This document shows positions 16,613 through 27,500 of a DNA stretch of 64,000 bases, piece after piece. The notes below the pieces were generated by a model. It ran no database searches. It was not told the origin of the DNA and was given only the letters and a program-made list of their open reading frames with translations. Positions within the stretch are counted from its first letter, which is position 1. The number at the start of each line of letters is the position of its first letter. Position numbers and translations under genes: made by a program. Source of the stretch: Polytrichum commune (Eukaryota > Streptophyta > Polytrichopsida > Polytrichales > Polytrichaceae); assembly GCA_950295325.1 (NCBI GenBank), contig OX485805.1, positions 23,547,501 through 23,611,500 of the forward strand, in the 5' to 3' direction.

Positions 16613-18079
16613 GCACCACATGTATTTGGTGCTAGGGGCGGGCACTAGCAAAAATGTAGAAAACCACGTGTGAGGAAATGCAAGGTGGATTTGATTCAAA
16701 ACACATGATTTTTACAAATTTCTTAGATATTATACAATAATAGCCTCTAAATGTGAATTTGAATGTACAATGTGGTTTAAGTTGTGGTATTTTTGTATTT
16801 AGATGTAAAGTAGCATAAATAGAATTAAGTTTAGATTTTATTTATACATAGGTTCAACACAAATCATCTGCCATTAGTGGAATTGGATGAAAAATAGGCA
16901 AAATCTATGTGGACATGTGGATGGATTTGTTGAAATGGTCGACTCTGGATGAAAAGTACCGTCATCTAACGATGGAAAGGTTGGCTGGTTTATTTAGGAT
17001 TTCCTAGGGGGTTCAAGAACCATATGTTGTATGCTAAAGTTTATAATATGATGGTTGTATTTGTGTGATATGTAGAGTAATATCCGCATAGTGTAATGTA
17101 TGCATAATGTACTGTATACATAATGTATGTGCAAATTATTCACACAAAATTTCTACTACTTATAAATAAGATAGGGTGATTATAATTATGTGATTCTAAA
17201 TTTAATATATAATGATAGGGTGTTGTAAAATACCATCCAGTAGAAATTTAGCTACTTATAGGGTGGAAAAATTCAACGAAGGAAGGTCAATTACCCCCCC
17301 CCCAATTAAATAGGGGGTTCTCGCATGTGTATACATAAACCAAGTGTAGGTGCACCCCCCGTGATTTGGTGCCACATTGTGAAGATGCAACAAAAAAATC
17401 TTTGTTTGGTTTCCACATCAAAGATTTATGCTTTGATTGAAGCAAATAAACTTCTATGAATAACCAAAACAATGGTAGCGTTAATGAGAGAGATCTCCAA
17501 GCAAAGTGCTCAAATCCATGTGCAAAACGTTCCTTCAAATTGGAATAAATAAGACATCTTCTAAAATCATGATTTTATGTCTAGAATTTCATGTCTAGAG
17601 TGAACCCATGAGCATTATCAACATAAACTTATACCCAATTTATTGACGTAGGTTCAATTAGATATCAATAACCCCTCAAAGCCGAAGCAAACCCTTCCCA
17701 ATATCGCCTAAAACAATCTATACCAATTTAGATGCTTTGTGAAGAAAATCGTTACTTCTTATGGTAGATCTGATTGGGTCAAAGCCTTGTGAAGTTAGGA
17801 TTCTTCACACAAATATTTAGTTGTACACGTGTCCAAAATCAAAAGATCAGAATGAAAACGTGACGTTGTTATTGTTGGGTAGAGTGACTGCCCAGACTAA
17901 AACGTCCGCCTTGACCTTTAGGAGTGAAGTTTGAACACATACACACATGCTAGACAAATAACATTGCACTGCCTTCGATAAACATGGCCCAAAAGACATT
18001 ACACATTAGGTCAACGCTTTGACATGTACCGACCTCTAGCCTATTATTTCATGGGCAATATTGAAGCCCTGATGTAGGA
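16613..18079. other. Gene-free interval after the beta-glucosidase
   Basis: No gene is recognised. The 3' UTR of the beta-glucosidase presumably occupies the first few hundred bases. AATAGGGTG-like AT-rich words occur near 17214. A C-run is followed by GGGGGTTCTCGCATGTG near 17295-17325, resembling the CGCA-containing ends of the hAT-like element at 21337-22081. Confidence 0.5.
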
Positions 18080-18350
18080 ACCATGGCAGAGAATAATTCA
18101 CACATAATGGTTTAAAGCACTTCTCGGGGAGAACCGGTGGTTAATTACAGATGAACCGGTTGAGATTGAGAAATAACCAGTTGAAGTTTGAGACCTCAGG
18201 AGAATTACCGATCATTTTAGAGGAATCTATAGAAGAATATACCTCAAATGTATGAAGCAAAACTAGAAGATGTCAACATGTAACCGGTTGGATTTAGAAA
18301 CACTAGGATCTTGACTGACTATATAAGCCCAAAAACTTCCTGGGCACTGG
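18080..18350 (+). repeat. Dispersed AACCGGTT-rich repeat, copy 1 (inverted partner at 48200-48500)
   Basis: The order GGAGAACCGGTGG, AACCGGTTGAG, ATAACCAGTTGAAGTT, ATCATTTTA.GAGGAA, GATGTCAACATGTAACCGGTTGG matches the reverse complement of 48200-48500 at roughly 70-75 percent by eye. It is a dispersed element of unknown class, and no coding sequence is recognised in it. Confidence 0.6.
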
Positions 18351-18499
18351 TTAAAAGGATCCATTACAAGGAGCTTTTCGGTCTCGTCACACGAGATGGC
18401 ATCATGTGACTGTTCAGAGTCTGCTATGCTCCCAGAGCTGTTAATTTGCATGGTGTTGAATGTGATCTTCAACAATTAAAAGAAGCGATGAACAAGTAT

Positions 18500-19130
18500 G
18501 AATGGCCATAGCATGGTTGGAGTCGGAGAATGTTGATGGGCATTCCTGCACTCTTGCATGCCTTTCTCAAAACTTTCTGGAAGAAGCTGCTTTTCAACAT
18601 AAAAAAACTTGTCTCCATCACCCTGCGAAGCAATCACATATATTTCCCACATTAGGTACTACAGCAAGGAATTATTTCAAAGAGATACCACCACCCATTT
18701 TGTTGTGTTATCGGCACTGGGATGGATCTGTGTCAAACTAACATGACTTTAATGACAACAAGATGATGAGACGGCTCAGAGAATCTCAAGTTAGTTACCT
18801 GATCAACGAGGATGGTATTTTTGGGACCCTCATAATTCTTAAGAAGCAGAGTAGCATCATACTCGTGCAAATGAGAGAAAAATCGCACCAGACTACTGTT
18901 GTTTTTATGACGCCAGTTCAATACAGAAAACAACTTCCAAGATGTAACTGCTTTGCATTCAGGTGATACACAATTGAAGTTCACAAGGGAGGTAGTAGAC
19001 TTTCCCAGAAGGGAATAGAAATAACATTTCCCTTTTCTTTCCCACCTTCTTTGTATTGATGTGGGAATATGAGCATGTGGTAAAAATTGGACCATTACCA
19101 CCTTGTTGAATAGGAAAGTAAAGGTAGAAC
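18500..19130. other. Gene-free interval before the minisatellite
   Basis: Short open frames exist on both strands but none shows a recognisable domain or intron context. I see nothing firm here. Confidence 0.4.
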
Positions 19131-19439
19131 ACCATGTGAGAAACCTCAACTAAAAACCATGTGAAAAAACCTCAACTAAAAACCATGTGCAAAAACCTCA
19201 ACTAAAAACCATGTGGAGAAATTGCAATTGATTACCATGAGGGAAAACAACAATTGAAAACCTACTGGAGAAGCCTCAATTGAATTGCATGTGGAGAAAC
19301 ATCAATTGAATTGCATGTGGAGAAACATCAGTTGAATTGCATGTGGAAAAACATCAATTGAAAACCATGTGAAAAAACATGAATTGAACACAATGTGGAA
19401 AAAACTCAATTGAAAACCATGTGGAGAAAAATCAATTTA
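19131..19439 (+). repeat. 26-bp minisatellite, about 12 units
   Basis: The word ACCATGTG or a variant starts at 19131, 19156, 19182, 19208 and 19234 and continues with the same 25-26-bp spacing to about 19439. Consensus parts are ACCATGTGGAGAAA, CCTCAA or CATCAA, then TTGAA or CTAAA. Units vary by point changes. There is no spacer-repeat alternation, so it is a minisatellite and not a CRISPR array. Confidence 0.9.
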
Positions 19440-19655
19440 GCAAAAATGTGAATGTGAAGCTGAAAGCAAATGGTAAAGCACACGTATGAAGTTGTCATCC
19501 TACTCTCAGTCTCTGCAGAACCACCCTACAGATTAGAAACAACAAACTAAGATCTGCACTACAAAAACCATTCTGATCACAAAGAAGGCACCTACAGTGT
19601 CCTAACCAAACTAAGACCTCCCTAAAGCCTGAATGTTTCACTCAAGATTCATCAC

Positions 19656-20075
19656 TTGGAAGTAGCCCGGCTTCTTGATACGGAACAAGCCCTGCATCTT
19701 CAAACACCAATTGCAGTGCACATGGAATGTGCTTTACGATTGATTCAAATGATAGATGAAGTCGATGCCCTGCGTCAAACGCAGAGAGAAATTCATCAGT
19801 ACAGGGAAGTCGAACACAGGGAAATTCAACACTGCCAAATACATCATCATGTATTATATATGCGGACTCTGAAGAACAGAGACTTAGTAATACATGAGCA
19901 CTTCAGAGTACGATACGGGACAAGAAAGTTCGCGATTGACGATCTGCGATTAGCACAGTTGAGACAAGAAAACTGTTGTTTGAAAACTCAGCAATTGCAA
20001 TCGTATTTAGCAACTAGATTTATCCAGAGTATACATGTGTGCCACATATCACAAGCGAACACATGGTATCACTAA
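19656..20075 (+). CDS. Hypothetical open frame of 139 codons
   Basis: An uninterrupted ATG-initiated frame with many Q, H, R, E and L residues and helix-forming character in its middle part (about residues 45-110, for example DALRQTQREIHQYREVEHRE). I recognise no family. It converges with the minus-strand unknown gene that ends at 20159. It may be a chance frame, part of a transposon gene, or a single exon. Its length in AT-rich DNA is the only support. Confidence 0.3.
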   Translation: MEVARLLDTEQALHLQTPIAVHMECALRLIQMIDEVDALRQTQREIHQYREVEHREIQHCQIHHHVLYMRTLKNRDLVIHEHFRVRYGTRKFAIDDLRLAQLRQENCCLKTQQLQSYLATRFIQSIHVCHISQANTWYH

Positions 20076-20158
20076 GAACACAAATTCCAGCATTCACAGG
20101 ACAGAAAATGGTAGTTCAACATCTATACAATTATTTCAAGTGATGTTAGAGATCACCT

Positions 20159-21290
20159 TCAAGTTCGTCCCTGCATTAAAAACTTTCCAACACTCCTGAT
20201 GGCCTCTTCCTCAGTCATGCTTTTGATGTTTTCAAAAATCTTCTTCTTGGCCTGTTTGTTCTCCTCCAACATAAATGTCCTGATCTTGGAGTACATATCA
20301 TCAACATCAATGAATCCTACTGTCTCCATTACAATTTTCTCTACACAGGCCAATGGCAATACACATTGAGTAGGTAGTGGTGGTCTGTTATCGCAAGCCC
20401 TGTCTCTCTTTGCATTCCGACGTCTCACTGCAAGAAAGAGACCCACGTTATTAAAAGAAAACATATCTCAACAATAAAATATTCAACGGTGAATATCTCA
20501 ACAGTGAATAACTCACGTCGAGTTTCAGCTTTTTCTTGTAGCATGGCTGCAGGTGCAGCCGTATTGTTTGTGAGGCCACTGTCCATAACCTGTACGATTT
20601 GCACACATGCGTTCAAAGGCTCAAGATTCATTCACTACTTCAACAATCTGGCAATGTGAAAGTCTGCAAACGTTTTCAACCACCTACTTAGAAGAAAAGT
20701 TTTCACAGTTGGCTTGTAACTCATCTCATGTAACTGGTGGAGAATTGCATACCTCAATGGCTGGGCCAGAAACAAAATCACACGCTCCATTCGGACTGAG
20801 GCCTACTTTGTCAATGCGAAACCCTGGCACAATAATGAAAAAGCGTCAGTCAAGCAGGACTGCAATACAGATATAGTAGCACTAATGAGTCCAAAAACTC
20901 AAACCACAAAAATAAAAACAACTCTAGAATCATGGATGTCTCTTTGACATAGACGCCTGTAGACAAACCTTTGCAAGCAACAGGTGGAGCCATATTGTTT
21001 GTGAGGCCACTGTCATCAAGGTCAGGTACTGGCTCCAGTACAGTTTCCTGGGTTTCACCATCATCTTGGTCAACCAAGTCAACTGCAATTTCAACCTACA
21101 TTCACAAGTCTCCAATTGAATTAAATTAGATAGTAGTGTTGCAACAATAAAATGATAATGAATGAGTAGTATAAGATACATGAGTCTTTGATAATTTGAA
21201 TATAAATATTTAAAAAAGAGCTCATACCTCTTGAACACCACCATCTGCATTGTTTGCATCTTGAACAACATCATTTGCACTTGAGTTCAT
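20159..21290 (-). CDS. Unrecognised multi-exon gene with a repeated DSGLTNN exon motif
   Basis: Minus-strand exons can be joined in frame with GT-AG borders: 21290-21228 (ATG start MNSSANDVV), about 21097-20972, about 20825-20753, 20589-20517, and about 20442-20159 with the stop. Phases agree at every junction, which is strong evidence for a real gene. I do not recognise the family. Exons 2 and 4 share the motif DSGLTNN(M/T)A, apparently an exon-level duplication. The last exon is basic then helical (RRRNAKRDRACDN, EENKQAKKKIFENIK). The frame is open upstream of the ATG (NFRECPRDYARRKM) up to and into the hAT-like insertion, so the original start may have been further upstream. Confidence 0.55.
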
Positions 21291-21336
21291 CTTTCTTCTA
21301 GCATAGTCCCGGGGGCACTCGCGAAAATTTATTAAA

Positions 21337-22081
21337 CCATGTGCGAAAGAATGTAGGGTACTTTTTATTCATTTGTGATAAAATTTATACAATTCTTCGA
21401 TATAATGAAGCACCTCTACAAATACAAAGTTGTGTGTATAAATAAATAAGGGTACCATATAATGCATCAATTTATCTAATTCTTTCAATCTAAAATAGGG
21501 TTGGGAATAGTAGGTAGAGAAAAAAATGTTGAGGCAGAGGTATACAATGCATTTTATGGTGGTCAATGGATGAAAAACTATCCATTTTCAATCCAAATTC
21601 CCGAATGAAAAATTTGGATGACGAGGGTTTTGGTGTTCTTTGCTTTGTGCGTTGCCTAGGGTTGCTTGCACCAATGCAACGCTGTTTGTGAGGCAGGATT
21701 TGGTGTTGAAGTTCTTGACGTGCATTTTGTGGTTGTGTGCGGTTTTCTGAGTTCTAGTGGTATGCTTGTGGTTTTCGGAGTTCTAGTAGTAGAATCATTT
21801 GATTGTTTCTCTGTGGGCAACCGACGCCGAAGTTTCTCACGATACTGTACCAGACGAGAGACACTCTGCACAAGAGTCCTATGCGTTGTCATTCATGGGG
21901 TCAAATATAAAAATTATAAGGAACATAGGGTACTAGAAACTAGTTGAGTTGCGACTTTATAAATACAAATAGGGTCATCTAAAATGACAAAATTTAGATT
22001 TATCTGTACTAATAGGGTGTAAAGAATTCCAATTTCTTAGATAAATAGCCCCATGATAAATACCCTTCCGTCGCAGATGGG
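21337..22081. mobile_element. hAT-like non-autonomous DNA transposon with 8-bp target duplication
   Basis: The 745-bp segment is flanked by a perfect 8-bp direct repeat TTATTAAA (21329-21336 and 22082-22089). Its ends are inverted: CCATGTGCGA at the left, TCGCAGATGGG at the right (reverse complement CCCATCTGCGA). An 8-bp duplication and short terminal inverted repeats are hallmarks of hAT elements. It has no transposase, so it must be mobilised in trans. It lies between the 216-codon frame (22735-22085) and the gene starting at 21290, with one target-duplication copy overlapping the TAA stop of the former. Confidence 0.8.
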
Positions 22082-22084
22082 TTA

Positions 22085-22735
22085 TTAAATACATGTATGA
22101 GTGCCCTCCCCGGGAGCATAGTGCAACATTTCTTTAATTGTCTCATACATCTCGTTTGGTTGCCACTTATAAGTAGTGGATCCAAAATTCAAAGCAGCTA
22201 GCTCTGATTGCCTTTCTTCAATGAATTTTTTTAATTCAATGTTGGCTCCTGCATCTTTGAGGTTGGGAGGATTGTCAAACAATCCTCTATCCACCAACCA
22301 TCCTTTCATAATGCGTCGATTGGTCATCAAGGTCAAGTACTGGCTGTAGAAATACTTTCTGAGGACTTCCTTTCCATACAACTTGCCAGGCTCTTTGTAA
22401 CGTTGTGGTGGAGGACAAAATATTTGGTTGTAAGTAGGAATTTCAACCAAATCAGGCTTACTTGATGCACTTGAGGGCAGTTTCACGACGAAACTTGAAG
22501 CCAGCTTAGGTGCTGTACTTGCCGGCAATTTGGCAACTGCTGCAGCTTGGGGGAGCGTAGATGCTGAACCTAACTTGCATGGGAGTTTGGCAACTACAGA
22601 ACCTGCGGGGGTTTTGCTCTCAAATGACGGCAATCCTAAACTCTTCAAGACTATAGCGTTTCTCCTCATTATGGAATCTCGGAGCTTCTCATATTCGTTT
22701 TTTCCAGTAGAGGCATCACACTCTATTGGCTTCAT
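22085..22735 (-). CDS. Unrecognised 216-aa protein with an YEKLRxxxxxRN motif
   Basis: Minus-strand frame starting with MKPIECD. Near residue 14 it has NEYEKLRDSIMRRNAIVLKS, a motif of the type YExLRxxxIxRNxxxLxxLGL that I remember near the N-termini of various plant proteins, including transposon-associated ones. A low-complexity middle repeats AKLP/VKLP. The C-terminal half is mixed helical with WLVDRGLF and ERQSELAAL. The start is supported by a 5' UTR intron: acceptor at 22756-22755, donor just after 22971 (minus-strand GTGAGT). The stop TAA falls inside the 8-bp target duplication of the hAT-like insertion, so the original C-terminus may have differed. It may once have been joined to the gene ending at 20159, but the frames differ by two. 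Confidence 0.55.
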   Translation of the reverse strand: MKPIECDASTGKNEYEKLRDSIMRRNAIVLKSLGLPSFESKTPAGSVVAKLPCKLGSASTLPQAAAVAKLPASTAPKLASSFVVKLPSSASSKPDLVEIPTYNQIFCPPPQRYKEPGKLYGKEVLRKYFYSQYLTLMTNRRIMKGWLVDRGLFDNPPNLKDAGANIELKKFIEERQSELAALNFGSTTYKWQPNEMYETIKEMLHYAPGEGTHTCI

Positions 22736-22754
22736 TTTCCTGTTTTTGTCTCAC

Positions 22755-22971
22755 CTGTAAACATCAATCCACTGAGGAGTCAATTACACCTTAAAAAACG
22801 ACAATTCATAGAAGGAAATGCTTGCACTAGAGTCAACTAATAAGTGAGCAATACCAAACAGCGCTAAAAAAAACAAACAACATTGTCAAAGAACTCGTCA
22901 CAAACAAAACGAAACATCACACTAAATGCAATCAAAGACCGCAACGACTACGACAGCTCATAACACTCACC
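22755..22971 (-). other. 5' UTR intron and leader exon of the minus-strand unknown gene
   Basis: Read on the minus strand, a strong donor GTGAGTG follows position 22971 and a TTTACAG acceptor ends at 22755, leaving a 19-nt leader before the ATG at 22735. A leader exon of unknown length extends upstream of 22971, in a GC-richer, CT-rich region (about 22971-23330) that looks like a promoter-proximal segment. Confidence 0.5.
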
Positions 22972-22989
22972 TTCCCGGCCGCGGCAAGA

Positions 22990-24536
22990 AAACAACAAAC
23001 TCCACAGCAACACTCCGTCCAGTCCCAAAATTCTCCTACGCAGGTACTCTTCCGTCCACTCCTGAAATTCTTCCGAATTCTTCCTAATCTTCCGAAAAAA
23101 CAACACAACCGCACATCCAATTCAACCAAGTACTTCTCCAATCTAGAACTCCAGTATTCCACCACCATATCAAATGATATCAAACTTACCTTATCCAATG
23201 AACAAAGTCACCGCTCCCGAATAACAACCTCCAGTGCAGCTCCCGCTTCCGCTCCAAAACATTCACCAGAACGAAGCGTAGGGCGAAACAGAACACGCTC
23301 CGTTGTTATCCCGCTCCCGCTCCAAGTCTCAAATGAACAAGAGTCACATTTACTCCAATATCGAACGTTTAATACAAACACAACTGAATGACAATGTCTA
23401 CGAGGCTCATGTCAAGAAATTCAACCATTATGTATTTTTGTGCTTCACAGGGTCTTCCCTCAGAAGCGCGGATACTTGTGTAATCCTAGCCTCGCATACA
23501 CATCCTATCATTTCTCACTGCCAACGTCGCAGATATCCAAGGAAGGTTTGGAAGCTGCATTAGCTCTCAAACCCGGCAAGGCGAAAGCTTTAGGCGGCCA
23601 CTGCGAATGTTTGAGAAACAAGCCTTAAAGTTTATCATCACAGACGTTATCCCCATATCAAGTCTGTTGAGCTTGACGAAATTTTCTTGTCATCACCGCC
23701 AACATAACACACCTCATTCTCGATAGTAGTGACAGATAGAGCTCAGACTTGACCAGTTCTCATTCACGGTTTTCAGAAGCAGAACTAGCATTTTACTGGT
23801 GTGTGGATCATCATAGCTCACCACCAAAGACAGAACGAAAACAAAAATGGCACCGCTGCTCTCTTCCTCCTCTCGAAATCCCTCCATCCCTCCATCCATC
23901 CATTCATACATCCATACTTTACATCCATCCATACATCCATACATTCCATTCCATGGGTAATAAGTAAACGAAATGGGGAAAAGCGGAAACATCATCATCC
24001 TCTCTCTCATCATCCTGATGCTCTTTTCATATTGCTGCTTCATCAGGGTGTGAGGAGGTTCAACTGGGGCCCATAGGCAAAATTTTGTTCGATGTCTGTT
24101 CATGTGTGGGCACAGCGAGGGCGGAATGGGAGAAGTAAGGTAGAGGAACTTGACCGTGGCATCTGTTGAAGCTTTTTTTTTATGTTTTCATTTCATAAGG
24201 AAACATGGGGAACTAATTGGCGATAGATGTTATCCTATCTCCACATTATATAGACTGGAGAGACAGATTTGTTCTAAAGTGAGGACGTAGGTGTCAGATT
24301 GGATTATTCCTCAAAGCTCTTCATTATTGTTCAGAGGTGCACTTGAAATGCTTAAGGTGACGTTGGATGTGCATAATCTCCGTGCTGTGCAGGGTTAGGT
24401 AGGGAATACTTGAACAGACTCGTAGAAAATATGCAAATATGCTGAAGTGTTCTATCTGTGCTCCATTTTCTGGCTTGTAAGATGAATATCGTCGTCTGGA
24501 TGACACGAATTACGGAATTCGTCGTCTCCTCCAGCA
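22990..24536. promoter_or_regulatory. Divergent intergenic region between the unknown gene and the TNP2-like gene
   Basis: The two flanking genes point away from each other, so this about 1.5-kb interval should carry both promoters. It contains short repeats of CGCTCCCG near 23212-23325, a CATC/CATA microsatellite at about 23880-23955, and a T-run at 24172. I see no unambiguous TATA box. The divergent arrangement resembles the two-gene layout of some EnSpm/CACTA transposons, which is only a suggestion. Confidence 0.4.
23880..23955 (+). repeat. CATC/CATA microsatellite
   Basis: Tetranucleotide runs of CATC and CATA, with CATT at the edges, extend over roughly 75 bp. Confidence 0.85.
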
Positions 24537-27500
24537 ATGAGCTCTGACGCTGAAGAGCGAGAGCACGGCTATGGCGAGAAATGGGACTATGACTCTAAGG
24601 TTTGATCTTCGTGCTAGAGTACATGCAAAATATGTTTCTTGCTTATGTGATGGTGCATTCTTGCGTTGTGTCCAATACAACACAAGATTATAGCACTTGA
24701 TAGTGGCTCAATACTTTCTGCAGTTCTTGAGCTGTTAGGACACTGTAGGTGAGTAGGATATTTGTGACATAATCTGGATGACGATGGTCATGATGTGCTT
24801 TACCATTTGGGTTGTTTGTTGTTATCAGGATGCACCTGAAGAACCTGTGGTTAGCATATGCGCACATGTGTTCTTAGTGACAATTTCTTAGTGCTTACTT
24901 AGCGAACCAGGTGGGTGGGGGCAAGTGCACAACCGAAATTAGGAAAAGCAATGTCTGAACGCAGGGATCGAAGGATTCAATGTCCATGCAAAATTTGTGT
25001 GAACATGGGAGGAAGGCTAGTTATGATGTCAACTGCAAGAGATCACTTGCAAAGGCAAGATGATGCTGAACTTTTACTTCTGAAGGAGTTTGAAGGAACA
25101 GAGTTGGAGGTGGTTGAATATGAAGAACAGGATCGCTCAGCACTGGATATGGACGTTGATGAAGACTCGGATATTGCCTTAGCAGAATGTGATGGTGAGG
25201 GCAGCGAGGCATACTATGATGGTGAGGGCAAACAAGCACCTGGTGAAGGTGAGGGCAGGCAAGCACCTGGTGATGGTGAGGGCAGGCAAGCACTTGATGA
25301 AGGTGAGGGCAGGGAGGCAAGGACACTGGAACATGCCATATTAAACCAAATTATATATGTTCAATCAGTTTGTGATGCTCAAGGTGCAGGCATTGGCTTA
25401 CAAGATTTTCTGATGAAGCAGTTTTTAGGAGGATTTACCTCCACTGGGCAAGTTGCAGAAGCTCAAGTAAATTTAGATCACCAACCTCTTGGACTTCTCA
25501 TGTCACAGTTACCAGTGGGATGGGATGGGACCTTAGAAGGCTATTCAGTTCCGAAGTCTTGGAAGAAATTGATGGATATGTATTCACAACTTGGAATGGT
25601 GACTCCAAAAAGATTGAGGTTGTGTGTTGGGACAGTGGAATATGCTCATGAAGGGGTGGTTTTGAGACCAAGTGATGAGGATTGCTACAGATCTGGCCGA
25701 ATTCTTCAGTGTGAGCTCCATGGGGTCAACAAACAAGATTGCCCATTATATTCTGAAAAGTGTCCAAAATGCAGACTACCAAGGAAAAAAATGAAGGCAT
25801 TTGATTACTTACCAATTGGGCCTCAGTTATCATTGATTATGCAGTCAAAAATGTTCTGCCATGAGATTTTAGAAATGTGGAGGAATAATGGTACATGGAT
25901 GGGGAAGAGTGTAGAGGATGTTGTGAATCCTATCAAGAATTTCTGGGATGGCATGAAAGTAAGGATAAACCAAGATTTCTGGAATCCTAGTAAAGAATGG
26001 GAGCTTCCAATAATTTGTCCTCAACCCAATTGCAAAACAAGCCATAAAGCATTTCCAAGAAAGTGTGATGAGCTACTAGATCCAAGAAGCTGGGATGAAA
26101 ACCTCCAAGCTTATAAGTTTTTGTGCAGGAAATGTCGACATTCAATTGTTGCACCAAAATCCATGTGTCAGGTACGTACTTTGGTTTTCTTCAATTACCT
26201 TTATTTTTTACCTTTTTAGTTCTATCTACTTTGAGCTTTAATATTGGTGTTTCATTAATTTGCATGAAATTCTTGATCTATTACAGGGAGATCCCAGAAA
26301 CATTGGTATAGTGGCCCATTGGGATGGCTTTCAACCCACACGCCATACTATGAGGAGTTGCCGGGTGGTAGAAGTGCAAGTTTTGAACAGTGGCAAAATG
26401 GGCAGCCTCAACATCCTTCCTGTTCTATTCATTCCACTACACTCAGTAGAAGAGGTTTTTCTTATACGGATCAAAGAAGCAAAGACTTTGTTTTTGCAGC
26501 CTTTAGTGGAAGAGTTGGAATCTTTGTTTGTAACATGGTTCAGTGCTAACTTTGCATACCCTCCTTAGGTTATAAGCAGGCATCTTTGTACTGATAGGGG
26601 TCCTGTTGTTTTGAGGGTGATGCTAATGATGGTGACTGGCGATCATCCTGCACAAACGAAGATTGGAATGTTGAAGGCATCTGGAAAAGCACCATGTCGA
26701 AGGTGTGTATGCCATTCCTCCCTTTTGAACGGACATTATGTGTATGGAAATAATCGACAACAATTCATTGAGCCCCCACCAAGGCGCTCTAGTGATGAGT
26801 TGTGTGCCACTGTAACAAGATGGAAACGAGCACCAAGCGAACAAGTAAAAGAAGCTATACTGCAAGAAGGTGGTGTGTCAGGGGAATCTGTACTTTGGAG
26901 GTTGTTTCACCTTTACGATTTCGACATTAGTTTGGACTTGGTTTTTGATGTTATGCATATTACTAGCTTGAACCTCTTCAAGAATTATATTTCAAAGCTA
27001 TTTTTGGAACTAATAGAGGTTGGAGTCAATATGGAAGAAGTGAAGCAACTGTGTTCTATGGTTTCAAATGCACGGCCTTACGAGTTGAGACAGGGGAGAT
27101 GGCCAAATAGCCCTGTGGACCTGCACACATCATATATGGCTGAAGAAAACCAATTATTCATCCAATGGATTCTTCCTCATGTTCTAAATTTGGTTCAAGG
27201 GCAAATTTCTTATGAAAGGCAGCAACTAGGGCTTCTTTTAGTGGACATTAGTCACTACTTCTTCAACTATACTAGAGTAAATGGTTGGACAGTGAGAGAC
27301 ACTCTGGTTGTTAAGAGGATGCTCCATTCTTGGCGTGTATTGTCAGAGGAGCTAGATGGGCCAAATGGGGCTCCTTTGGAACATGTTGCTGGTAAGGACC
27401 CCTACAATATTTTTAATGTTTCTTTCATATTATTTGAATCATGTTTACCTAGGAACCACTTTTTTTGAAATGGATGGTTTTGTAATGGAAGCATGTCTTT

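Noticed and set aside
19131..19439. CRISPR-like array
   Set aside because: All parts of the 26-bp unit repeat; there are no spacers.
19557..19569. CACTACAAAAACC as left end of a CACTA transposon
   Set aside because: The flanking triplet CTG does not match the triplet after the right-end candidate, and similarity to that end stops after CACTAC.
22932..23198. 88-codon minus-strand frame upstream of the 216-aa gene
   Set aside because: It crosses the strong 5' UTR splice donor, and after splicing it would be out of frame with the main ATG.
24951..24953. ATG as start of the TNP2-like protein
   Set aside because: Two short upstream exons starting at 24537 join in frame with good splice sites, giving a longer acidic N-terminus, so the upstream ATG is preferred, though the internal one remains possible.
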